A stretch of DNA of 15,091 nucleotides, taken from positions 1 through 15,091 of the forward strand of contig DATLFQ010000212.1 of NCBI GenBank assembly GCA_035540915.1. The letters are read 5' to 3'. Shown in pieces: positions 6,764-14,554 of this stretch. Origin of the DNA: DATLFQ01 sp035540915 (GTDB lineage Bacteria > Actinomycetota > Acidimicrobiia > Acidimicrobiales > GCA-2861595). The notes below the pieces were generated by a model. That model was not told the origin of the DNA. It did not search any database and saw only the letters and a list, made by a program, of their open reading frames with translations. Each line of letters opens with the position of its first letter. Positions within the stretch are counted from its first letter, which is position 1. The position numbers were made by a program, and so were the translations under genes.

Positions 6764-7135
6764 ATGGAACGCAAGAAGCTGATCTTCTTCGCCTCCGCCA
6801 ACCCGCTGGAGAACCCGCGGCCGGCCCGGACGGCCTACCACTTCGCCTCGGCGGCGGCCGACGCCGGCCTGGAGGCGGAGGTCCGCCTGGCCGGCGACGC
6901 CGTGCTCGTCGCCACCATCGAGGGGATTCCCGACACCGCCCTCGGGGACGAGCTTCGGGAGAAGGTCAAGAAGGGCGTCGACGCCCCGTTCCTCGTCTCC
7001 CTCTGACCGGGCTGCGTGGACACCCGTGGGGTGTCCTCCGAGCAGTTGTCGGGTATCGGCGGCGTCACCCGCCAGCTGGCCGAGGTGCTGACGGAGGTGG
7101 CCGAGGGCCGCTCCGAGCTGATCTACATGGGCTGA
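6764..7135 (+). CDS. DsrE-like redox protein, probable selenoprotein (TGA 7004-7006 read as Sec)
   Basis: Conventional reading stops at TGA 7004-7006 after 80 residues, in the middle of a DsrE/DsrF-like fold (KKLIFFASANPLENPRPA at the start, then alternating strands and helices). Past that TGA the same frame continues PGCVDTRGVSSEQLSG...ELIYMG to TGA 7133-7135. That gives 123 residues, the normal size of small DsrE-family proteins. In that family the strand at this point commonly carries C-x-x-C-x-x-x-RG(I/V); here it reads Sec81-Pro-Gly-Cys84-Val-Asp-Thr-Arg-Gly-Val. A SECIS-like hairpin lies at 7018-7036. DsrE-fold proteins act in sulfur-relay and thiol redox chemistry; the substrate here is unknown. 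The gene sits 20 bases behind the transporter ATPase gene. The alternative is a Cys codon (TGC) changed to a stop by mutation or sequencing error. Confidence 0.78.
7018..7036 (+). promoter_or_regulatory. Candidate bacterial SECIS hairpin
   Basis: GGACACCC (7018-7025) and GGGTGTCC (7029-7036) are perfect inverted repeats of 8 bp around the loop GTG. Opening one pair gives the loop CGTGG, with GU in the apical loop. The loop begins 19 nt after the TGA at 7004-7006, within the spacing used by bacterial SECIS elements to recruit SelB. The stem is inside the reading frame and uses CGT and GGG, which look unusual here beside the CGC/CGG and GGC codons common in these genes, so pairing may constrain codon choice. 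No T-run follows, which argues against a terminator. Confidence 0.65.
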
Positions 7136-7309
7136 GCATGGTCGATGGTCGATGGCCAGCGGCCGGGGAGAGGGTCGCGTCGAGGCTTCAAGGACTTCCC
7201 AGTTACCGCCGACGCCGACGATCCGGCAACCTGGTGCCCACGCTCGGTCATGCTCATGCGACGGTCCGGGTGGACCGGCCTGTCCGGGCGGAGGACCAGA
7301 GGAGGACGA

Positions 7310-7705
7310 GTGGCATACCGGCATCCGACCAGGCCCACAGAGGTGACCTGGAAACGAGGACGCTTCGACGCTCTCGCCGATTGGGCATCGACCTTGGCGG
7401 CCCGATCGAGCTTCTTCGTCGGCGTCCTCGCTGCCGTCGTCGTCTGGCTGGTGGTCGGTCCCATCGTGAGCTTCTCGCACCACTGGATCGACGTGGTGGT
7501 GGTCGTGGTGGGGGTGGTGACGCTCCTGCTGGTGGCCCTGCTCGAGAACGAGCAGTGGCGAAACGCCAAGGCGACCCAGCGGAAGCTGAACGCCCTGGTC
7601 GAGGCGGTGGCCCACATCCTGGCCGCTGACGAAACCGCCGGCGAACAGGTCAAACAACTCCGGGCAGCATATGGCTTGGAGAAGCGAGAGAGCACCTCTG
7701 GCTGA
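7310..7705 (+). CDS. Low-affinity iron permease-like small membrane protein
   Basis: A 131-residue protein starting at GTG 7310, directly behind AGGAGGA (7300-7306). The frame is open back to 7145, but that part looks non-coding. After a basic N-terminus come RFDALADWAST and two strongly hydrophobic helices: about residues 32-50 (FFVGVLAAVVVWLVVGPIV) and a valine-rich helix at about 57-77. These are followed by ENEQWRNAKATQRKLNAL and an amphipathic tail. This layout matches the bacterial low-affinity iron permease-like family (PF04120 type), which typically shows a VW-x-x-x-GP turn and an N-x-Q-x-R-(D/N)-x-(K/A)-x-Q-x-KL-(N/D)-x-L segment. Iron transport by such proteins is poorly proven in bacteria. 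It lies 174 bases after the DsrE-like gene and may or may not share its transcript. Confidence 0.7.
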   Translation: MAYRHPTRPTEVTWKRGRFDALADWASTLAARSSFFVGVLAAVVVWLVVGPIVSFSHHWIDVVVVVVGVVTLLLVALLENEQWRNAKATQRKLNALVEAVAHILAADETAGEQVKQLRAAYGLEKRESTSG

Positions 7706-7939
7706 CCTAGAACGGCTGCCGAGCGGGACCGCCGACGCTTCGAGCCTGTGGGGCTGCGGCATCCCTCGCGCCGACGCAGGCCCCCGGTAACCTCGACGCC
7801 AATACGTCGGCCGACAGGAAGACACCGCAGTGGCCGGGAGGTTCGTGATAGAGAACTGCACCACCGGCAAAATCGCTGTCAGGGTGGCAAAAGGGTTCGA
7901 CCGCTGGAGCATCTTGGACTCTGTTGAAAGGCTGAAGAT

Positions 7940-8116
7940 ATGCGCTTTGGTCTGCGTGCGATCCTGCTGATCGTCGCCATCGTCATGTTCGTTCTTGCCG
8001 TGATCGTCGATGAGAGCGCGTTCGATCTCGTGGCCCTCGGCCTCGCGCTCGTAGCCGGCTCGATGCTGGTCGGAGATCTCGGCCTCGACAGAGCGATGGA
8101 CAGGCGGGGCCGCTGA
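7940..8116 (+). CDS. Small two-helix membrane protein, hypothetical
   Basis: A 58-residue frame from ATG 7940 to TGA 8114-8116, preceded by GAAAGG about 8 bases upstream. It begins MRFGLRAILLIVAIVMFVLA, giving one helix from about residue 6 to 22. A short acidic turn (DESAF) leads to a second helix (LVALGLALVAGSMLVG), and it ends with a charged tail (DRAMDRRGR). The positive-inside pattern is consistent with both ends in the cytoplasm. Small proteins of this shape are common in actinomycetes, but I do not recognise a named family or function. The 234 bases before it (7706-7939) hold no gene that I can support. Confidence 0.62.
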   Translation: MRFGLRAILLIVAIVMFVLAVIVDESAFDLVALGLALVAGSMLVGDLGLDRAMDRRGR

Positions 8117-8193
8117 ACCGGTAGGTCCTGGCACCGAAACCTCGCCAAGGCAGGCTGCGCCCTGGCCGCTTGGGAGGGCCGGGCCGGCGCTGG

Positions 8194-8199
8194 CAGGCT
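8194..8199 (+). promoter_or_regulatory. Possible -10 element (CAGGCT) of a leaderless start at 8206
   Basis: CAGGCT lies 6 bases before GTG 8206. No clear Shine-Dalgarno is present. It follows the same [T/C]AGNNT pattern seen before the starts at 10078 and 10004. Confidence 0.3.
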
Positions 8200-8205
8200 G
8201 AAGAG

Positions 8206-9345
8206 GTGGACACGCCCGCCACCGTCACCACCCCGGCACCGCCCGTCCACACCGCGGCCGGCGTCGCGGGCGGGCGGCGGCTGGAGGGCATCGACGTGGC
8301 CCGGGCCCTGGCGTTCGGCGGGATGCTGCTGGCCCACTACGCGGTGAGCGCCCGTCCCGACGACCCGGGCTGGCTCCAGGCGCTGGACAACGCAGCCGAC
8401 GGGCGGGCGGCCCCGCTGTTCGCCACGCTGCTCGGGGTCGGTGCCGGGATCCTGGCGTCCCGGCGGTCTCCGGACCGGGTGCTCGTGGTGCGGGGCCTCG
8501 CGCTGTTCGCCATCGGCCTGGCGGTGTGGCCCCACGTCGACCGCGTCTATTTGATCCTGCCGCACTACGGGCTGCTGCTGGCGGCCGTCCCGCTGGCGCG
8601 ACGGCTGCCCACACCGGCCCTGCTGGCCTGCGCGGCGGCGGCCTTCCTGGCGCCTTCGGCGGTGACGGCGCTGGTCGACGCGCACAACCTGCGGGGTTCG
8701 CCGCAGCCCGACACCTACGGCGAGCTCCTCGACATCGGCGACATGGCCGGCCACATCTTCTGGTCGGGCGGCTACCCGTTGGTGGGCTGGGCCGGCTTCG
8801 CCCTCGTGGGCCTCTGGCTGGCCCGCCATCGGGTCGGCGAGAAGGCCACCCAGGTCGCCATGCTCGGCGGCGGTGTCGCCGTGGCTGCGCTGCAACCGCT
8901 GGCGGCGGCCGCGTTCGACGCGCTGGGCGGCGTCCACTACGACCCGGACGCAGCGGGTTGGGCCGCCTTCGTGGACGGCGCCGCGCACAGCAACAGCACG
9001 GCCTGGTACCTCGTCGCCGCCGGGACCGCTGTGGCCGTCGTCGGCGCCTGCCTGCTCGTGGCGCCGCGACTCCGTGCTGCCCTGCGGCCGATCGTGGCGC
9101 TGGGCCAGCTGGCCCTGACCGCCTACCTGGCCCACATCGGCCTCGGCAAGGCGGTGGTCTGGGACTGGACCGACGACCGCGAGCCGCCCCTGGTCGCGCA
9201 GGTCTGGGTGGTGGTGCTGGTGTTCGCCGCCTCCGCCGGCCTGGCGTTCGCCTGGCGGCTGCGCTGGAAGCGCGGGCCGCTGGAGGGCCTGGTCCGGGCG
9301 GTCTCGTCCTGGCCACCACCGCGGCCGCGGCCGGCGCCCGGCTAG
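8206..9345 (+). CDS. Multipass membrane protein of the DUF418/HGSNAT acyltransferase-like type
   Basis: A 379-residue integral membrane protein with about nine to ten hydrophobic segments. The N-terminal RLEGIDVARALAFGGMLLAH matches the R-(I/L)-x-x-(I/L)D-x-x-R-(G/A)-x-A opening of DUF418 (YeiB-like) and HGSNAT/DUF1624 membrane proteins. The next segment, DGRAAPLFATLLGVGAGI, also fits, and LGQLALTAYLAHIGLG near the C-terminus resembles the DUF418 ending. Some relatives transfer acetyl groups across membranes to cell-envelope sugars; the role here is unknown. The start is chosen as GTG 8206, just before the variable Thr/Pro-rich N-tail; TTG 8170 is an in-frame alternative with no better ribosome site. 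Its stop shares CTAG with the convergent aat stop. Confidence 0.75.
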   Translation: MDTPATVTTPAPPVHTAAGVAGGRRLEGIDVARALAFGGMLLAHYAVSARPDDPGWLQALDNAADGRAAPLFATLLGVGAGILASRRSPDRVLVVRGLALFAIGLAVWPHVDRVYLILPHYGLLLAAVPLARRLPTPALLACAAAAFLAPSAVTALVDAHNLRGSPQPDTYGELLDIGDMAGHIFWSGGYPLVGWAGFALVGLWLARHRVGEKATQVAMLGGGVAVAALQPLAAAAFDALGGVHYDPDAAGWAAFVDGAAHSNSTAWYLVAAGTAVAVVGACLLVAPRLRAALRPIVALGQLALTAYLAHIGLGKAVVWDWTDDREPPLVAQVWVVVLVFAASAGLAFAWRLRWKRGPLEGLVRAVSSWPPPRPRPAPG

Positions 9346-10004
9346 GAGGCGAACGCAGCCGGCAGCGGGCGCTCCAAGGCAGCGGTCAGCAGCCGCAGGT
9401 AGGCCGGCCGGCTGACCTCCACGACCCCCAGGCTGGCCAGGTGCGGCGTCGACCACTGGACGTCGAGCAGCGCAGCGCCCCCCTCGCGCAGCAGGTCGAC
9501 CAGGGCCACCAGGGCGACCTTGGAGGCGTCGGGCGCACGGTGGAACATCGACTCGCCGGCGAACAGCCCGCCGATGGCCACGCCGTACAGGCCGCCCACC
9601 AGCGCGCCGTCGCCGTCGCGGCACTCCACGCTGTGCGCCCACCCCAGCCGGTGGAGCCGCCGGTAGGCGGCCCGGATGGCCGGGGTGATCCACTCGCCGC
9701 CGCCCCGGGGTTCGGCACACGCCTCGATGACGTCGTCGAAGGCGGTGTCCACGCTGACCGAGTACCGCCGGCAGGAGCGGCGCAGCGACCGGGACACTCG
9801 CAGGCCGTCCAGGGGCAGGACGCCGCGTGGGTCGGGTGACCACCAGCCCAGCTGCTCGTCGACCGGCATGGGGAACAGCGCGGCTCGGTAGGCGGCCAGC
9901 AGGGTGCCCGGGTCCAGGTCGGCACCCGCGGCCACGAGGTCGCCGCCGCCGGACCGGGCCGGCGCCTCCATCGCCCAGCGGCTCGGTGGCGGCTCGACCG
10001 GCAT
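9342..10004 (-). CDS. aat: Leucyl/phenylalanyl-tRNA--protein transferase
   Basis: A 220-residue cytoplasmic aminoacyl-transferase that adds Leu or Phe to proteins with N-terminal Arg or Lys, marking them for the ClpS/ClpAP N-degron route. Family motifs in order are YRAALFPMP (39-47), WWSPDPRGVLPL (54-65), EWITPAI (104-110), GGLYGVAIGGLFAGESMFH (137-155), DASKVALV (159-166) and DVQWSTPHLASLG (181-193). Length and motif order are normal. The start at 10004 is supported by a CAGAAT box 7 bases upstream and no ribosome site, suggesting leaderless translation. It is divergent from the carboxylase gene (73 bases apart) and convergent with the DUF418-like gene, so it is probably a single-gene unit. 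Confidence 0.95.
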   Translation of the reverse strand: MPVEPPPSRWAMEAPARSGGGDLVAAGADLDPGTLLAAYRAALFPMPVDEQLGWWSPDPRGVLPLDGLRVSRSLRRSCRRYSVSVDTAFDDVIEACAEPRGGGEWITPAIRAAYRRLHRLGWAHSVECRDGDGALVGGLYGVAIGGLFAGESMFHRAPDASKVALVALVDLLREGGAALLDVQWSTPHLASLGVVEVSRPAYLRLLTAALERPLPAAFAS

Positions 10005-10011
10005 GGCTGAG

Positions 10012-10017
10012 ATTCTG
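10012..10017 (-). promoter_or_regulatory. Possible -10 element (CAGAAT) of leaderless aat
   Basis: Read on the minus strand, CAGAAT lies 7 bases before the ATG at 10004. There is no Shine-Dalgarno, and the GC-rich surroundings make the box stand out. Confidence 0.38.
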
Positions 10018-10063
10018 GGCGCGCCGGCGCCGTCGAGGGATCATCGGCCCGGGGTCGAGGCGT

Positions 10064-10069
10064 TAGCCT
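10064..10069 (+). promoter_or_regulatory. Possible -10 element (TAGCCT) of the leaderless carboxylase gene
   Basis: TAGCCT fits the actinobacterial TANNNT -10 pattern and lies 8 bases before GTG 10078, with no Shine-Dalgarno between. Transcription would start at or just before the start codon. It shares the 73-base divergent spacer with the aat promoter. Confidence 0.42.
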
Positions 10070-10077
10070 GAGCGCCG

Positions 10078-11599
<1,522 letters not shown>

Positions 11600-11619
<20 letters not shown>

Positions 11620-11770
11620 CGGGACAGGGCCCTCGCTGACGTCGAGCGAGCTGGCCGCGGTGGTCGCGGCCGTCGAGCTGCTGTGGCCGCAGCCACGGGC
11701 ACCGATACCCGCGCCGGCGTCGCGGTGGCGGTTCTCCGGGCGGCGGTGGGAGGTGCCCCGGCGGCGGTGA
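11600..11770 (+). CDS. Acyl-CoA carboxylase epsilon-like small subunit
   Basis: A 56-residue frame starting at ATG 11600, inside the last 20 bases of the carboxylase beta gene, and ending at TGA 11768-11770. It has a Thr/Ser lead, a short helix LTSSELAAVVAAVELLW, a proline-rich linker, and a basic tail SRWRFSGRRWEVPRRR. This matches actinomycete epsilon subunits (AccE/PccE type) in size, in the LT-x-(E/S)EL-AA helix, in the C-terminal W-(R)-x-SG-R segment, and in its position just behind the beta gene. Those subunits bind alpha and beta and stimulate the complex. There is no good ribosome site, so translation is probably coupled to the beta gene. Similarity is short; the call rests on pattern and position together. 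Confidence 0.72.
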
Positions 11771-12774
11771 TCGAGCTGACGACGGTCGCCGACGACGAGG
11801 CGGTCTTCCACATCGACGGCGAGGCGGTGGTGCACCGCGGGCTGCAGCCCGCCACCGGCTACGAGCTGCACGGCATGGCCTTCGAGACGCTGCCCCGCCC
11901 GCCCGGGCTGCGCCTGGCGACAGTGGCCACGGTCAACGACGTCCACTTCGGCGAGACGGAGTGCGGGGTGCTGGAGGGGCTGGCCGTCGGGCCGGTCCTG
12001 CGGTCGCCGGCCGGCGATCCTCCCTACCCCGACACGATGAACGCGGCTGCGGTGGCCGAGATCACCTCGCTCGGACCGGACGCGGTGGTGGCCAAGGGGG
12101 ACCTGACCGCCTCGGGGTCGGTGGCCGAGTTCGAGGCGTTCCTGGCCTGCTACGAGCCGGTCTTCGGCGACCGCCTTCACTACGTCAGGGGCAACCACGA
12201 CGGCTACAACGGCCAGTCCTTCGCCGCCGACCACGCGCCCTTTGCGGTGACGCTCCCCGGCGTCACGCTGGCCGTGCTGGACACCGTCGTGCCCGGCCGG
12301 TCTTCCGGACAGGTGAGCGCCGCCCAGCTCGACTGGCTCGACGCCCTGGGCGCGGCGGCCGACCGCCCGGTGCTGGTTTTCGGCCACCACCACGTCTGGG
12401 TGCCCGGTTCGGCCGACCGCCCGCCGGGCTACTTCGGCATCAATCCCGACGACTCCGAGCGACTCGTCGAGGTGGTGGCCCGCCGCCCGACGCTCGTCGC
12501 CTACCTGGCCGGCCACACCCACCGCAACCGAGTGCGCCGCTGCGCGACCACCGGGGAGGTCCCCTTCGTGGAGGTGGCCTGCGTCAAGGACTTCCCGGGG
12601 ACCTGGGCCGAATACCGGGTCTTCGAGGGCGGCATCCTGCAGGTGCACCGGCGCATCTCGTCGCCCGCGGCACTGGCCTGGAGCGAGAAGGCCCGGGCCC
12701 TGTTCGGCGGCCTCTATCCGGCCTACGCCTTCGGCCGGCTCGACGAGCGGTGCCTGCCCATCTGGCCGCGGTAG
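11767..12774 (+). CDS. Calcineurin-like metallophosphoesterase
   Basis: A 335-residue protein of the metallophosphoesterase superfamily (class III phosphodiesterase, CpdA/Icc-like), which hydrolyses phosphodiesters or phosphomonoesters with a two-metal centre. All five metal and catalytic blocks are present: D58-x-H60 in NDVHFGE, D112 in GDLT, N143-H144 in GNHD, H207 in the GHHH block, and H250/H252 in GHTH. An N-terminal ~50-residue beta-rich segment (VIELTTVADDEAVFHIDG, RGLQPATGYELHG) resembles a small fibronectin-like cap. GTG 11767 is chosen because it overlaps the preceding TGA as GTGA and begins the conserved part. GTG 11683 is possible but would overlap the epsilon gene by 88 bases. 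Substrate unknown. Confidence 0.88.
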   Translation: MIELTTVADDEAVFHIDGEAVVHRGLQPATGYELHGMAFETLPRPPGLRLATVATVNDVHFGETECGVLEGLAVGPVLRSPAGDPPYPDTMNAAAVAEITSLGPDAVVAKGDLTASGSVAEFEAFLACYEPVFGDRLHYVRGNHDGYNGQSFAADHAPFAVTLPGVTLAVLDTVVPGRSSGQVSAAQLDWLDALGAAADRPVLVFGHHHVWVPGSADRPPGYFGINPDDSERLVEVVARRPTLVAYLAGHTHRNRVRRCATTGEVPFVEVACVKDFPGTWAEYRVFEGGILQVHRRISSPAALAWSEKARALFGGLYPAYAFGRLDERCLPIWPR

Positions 12775-12787
12775 GTTTCCGCCCGCC

Positions 12788-13441
12788 ATGGCCTCCCGCC
12801 TCCACGCCGCGCTCTACGACGCCGCCCTCGCGCCGGCGGAGCGGGCCGGGCTGGCCGAGGCACGCCGGCGGCTGCTGTCCCGGACCCGGGGCCGGGTGCT
12901 GGAAATCGGTGCCGGCACGGGCCTGAACCTCGACCACTACCCGGTCGGCCTGGCCAGCCTGGACCTCGTCGAGCCCGACCCCGCCATGCGGGCCAAGCTG
13001 GGCGGCCGCGTCCGACAAGCCCGGCTGGCCCCGCCGGTCGACGTCCACGCCGCCTCCTTCGAGGACGCCGAGCTGACCCCGCACTCCTACGACACCGTGG
13101 TCACCACGCTGGCCCTGTGCACCGTGCCGGACCTGCCCGGCGCGCTGGCCCGCATCGCGGCGCTGCTGGCCCCCGGCGGCCAGCTGCTGTTCCTGGAGCA
13201 CGTGCGGGCGCCCGGGCTCCGCGGCCGGCTGCAGTCGCTCGCCGCGCCCCTGTGGCGGCGCCTGGCCGCCGGCTGCCATCTGGACCGGGACGTCGCGGTG
13301 GCGTTGCGGCAGGCCGACTTCGTCATCAGCGACATCGAGCGTTTCCGCCTGGCCCGCACCGGCCCGCTCCTGGCACCGGCCGTGGCCGGCCTGGCCTGGC
13401 CCCGTGTCGCCGCAACGGCCACGGCGACCGCGACCTCGTGA
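12788..13441 (+). CDS. Class I SAM-dependent methyltransferase
   Basis: A 217-residue methyltransferase with a Rossmann fold. Motif I is VLEIGAGTGLNL at about residues 37-48. An acidic end of strand 2 follows (DLVEPDPAM), then TTLALCTVPD for motif IV and PGGQLLFLEHV for strand 5. The SAM-binding half is complete. The C-terminal half (LWRRLAAGCHLDRD, then a helix and strand) resembles METTL7-like/Methyltransf_11 proteins, whose substrates vary widely. It starts 13 bases after the metallophosphoesterase stop, and its own stop overlaps the next start as GTGA, so it probably belongs to the same operon. The tail ATATATATS is low-complexity. The acceptor substrate cannot be inferred. Confidence 0.88.
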   Translation: MASRLHAALYDAALAPAERAGLAEARRRLLSRTRGRVLEIGAGTGLNLDHYPVGLASLDLVEPDPAMRAKLGGRVRQARLAPPVDVHAASFEDAELTPHSYDTVVTTLALCTVPDLPGALARIAALLAPGGQLLFLEHVRAPGLRGRLQSLAAPLWRRLAAGCHLDRDVAVALRQADFVISDIERFRLARTGPLLAPAVAGLAWPRVAATATATATS

Positions 13442-14118
13442 CCACTCCGGCGACGCCGGGCCCGTTGGCCCTGGTGGGCGGCGCCGAGTGGCGCCCGGGC
13501 TGCGACTTCGACGCCGAGCTGCTCGCCGCCAGCGGTACCACCGAGGTGGTGGTGCTGCCGACGGCGGCCGCCTACGAGCACCCCGAGCGGGCCGTCGAGT
13601 TCGCCCGCGCGTGGTTCGCCACCCTCGGGGCGAGCGTCCGGGGCCTGATGGTGCTCCGCCGCTCCGACGCGGAGGACGCCGAGCATGCGGCCGTGGTGCG
13701 GGACGCCCGCTTCATCTACCTCGGCGGCGGATCGCCGCTCCACCTGCGGTCGGTGCTCAAGGCGTCGGCCGTCTGGGACGCGCTTCTCGCGGCCTGGCGC
13801 GACGGTGCCGTGCTGGCCGGATCGTCGGCTGGGGCCATGGTGCTCACCGACCCGATGGTGGACCCCCGCGGCGGGGCGTTCACCCTCGGGCTGGGCGTGG
13901 TCTCGCAGCTCGCGATCGTCCCGCACGCAGAGACCTGGTCGCACGACCGGGCCCACCGCACCATCTCGCTCGCCCCGGCCAGCCTGCCCATCGCCGCCAT
14001 CGACGAGCGCACCGCGCTGGTGCTCGACCACGACCGGGGGTGGCGGGCCTCGGGCGCCGGCTCGGTGGCCGTGTGGCTGGCCGGCGCAGAAGCCGGCCTG
14101 GACGCCCTGCCGCGTTAG
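13438..14118 (+). CDS. Peptidase S51 (dipeptidase E / cyanophycinase-like) family protein
   Basis: A 226-residue protein beginning at GTG 13438, overlapping the methyltransferase stop by GTGA. It has the class-I glutamine-amidotransferase-like fold of family S51: VVVLPTAAAYEHPER near the start, FIYLGGGSPLHLRSVL, and the nucleophile elbow AGSSAGAMVL, where Ser130 fits the G-x-S-A-G pattern. A candidate catalytic histidine is H163 in VPHAETW. Family members cleave Asp-X dipeptides or the storage polymer cyanophycin; sequence alone does not distinguish these from non-peptidase relatives. It closes the plus-strand cluster that begins at 10078. Confidence 0.86.
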   Translation: MTTPATPGPLALVGGAEWRPGCDFDAELLAASGTTEVVVLPTAAAYEHPERAVEFARAWFATLGASVRGLMVLRRSDAEDAEHAAVVRDARFIYLGGGSPLHLRSVLKASAVWDALLAAWRDGAVLAGSSAGAMVLTDPMVDPRGGAFTLGLGVVSQLAIVPHAETWSHDRAHRTISLAPASLPIAAIDERTALVLDHDRGWRASGAGSVAVWLAGAEAGLDALPR

Positions 14119-14160
14119 CCGTCGGCCAGCCGTCGGGTTCACACCGTCCACCGAGACCTA

Positions 14161-14187
14161 AGTGCTTTCACCAGCGTGAATAGCACT
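14161..14187. repeat. Hairpin between the S51 gene and the IS630 remnant
   Basis: AGTGCTTTCA (14161-14170) can pair with TGAA-T-AGCACT (14177-14187), giving ten pairs with one bulged T and the 6-base loop CCAGCG. There is no following T-run on either strand, so a classical intrinsic terminator is doubtful. It could be an insertion-sequence end, since the transposase fragment starts 18 bases further on, or a weak terminator for the upstream operon. Confidence 0.42.
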
Positions 14188-14204
14188 CGTGTAGCTCGCT
14201 GCCA

Positions 14205-14480
14205 TTACGCCACTCTTAGGGGTCGCCAGAGTAGGTCGGTACGAAGGGCTAGGCCATCTGGTCGTAGTCGCTGATGAAGGCCAGCCGCTTGTCGATCAGG
14301 CTTGTGCCGCGAGGGGAACCTGCCGAGCGGAGGAGCTTGCGCTGCAAGATCGAGAAAAGCTCGATCTGGTTGGCGTGCCCAGGCGTGTAGTGGACCACCC
14401 AGCGTGGGGTGGGCGGCGAACCAGGCTCTGGTATTGGAGACAACACACGTGGGATCTCGCAAGGCAGCACTAGCGCAGCG
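14205..14480 (-). pseudogene. IS630-family transposase C-terminal fragment
   Basis: Read on the minus strand, SNTRAWFAAHP appears in one frame and then RWVVHYTPGHANQIELFSIL and QRKLLR in another. This is the DDE-domain end of IS630 transposases, where the usual order is HYTP-x-HASWLNQIE-x-FFSILQR-x-LR. The glutamate in NQIE corresponds to the last catalytic acid. Relative to that pattern three residues are missing after HA and one Phe is lost. A TAG at 14249-14251 splits the tail, after which PFVPTYSGDP and then RPLRVA in another frame trace the normal C-terminus to 14205. The N-terminal two thirds of the transposase is absent. The copy is dead. Its upstream limit near 14480 is approximate. 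Confidence 0.8.
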
Positions 14481-14554
14481 CCAGTCCACGAGCACGGCTT
14501 CGACCCGCCATGTGAATTGAACCGCCATCGCTCATTGGCCTTGCCTACTCCAAG

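Noticed and set aside
7018..7036. Hairpin as an intrinsic terminator ending the transporter operon
   Set aside because: No T-run follows, and it lies within 42 codons of conserved protein sequence; SECIS fits better.
7138..7155. ATGGTCG tandem repeat after the selenoprotein stop
   Set aside because: Only about two and a half units of 7 bases; too short to interpret.
7830..7966. Short GTG-started frame VAGRFVIENCTTGK... upstream of the two-helix protein
   Set aside because: It overlaps the better-supported frame at 7940, has no membrane or domain pattern, and ends in cysteine-rich shadow sequence.
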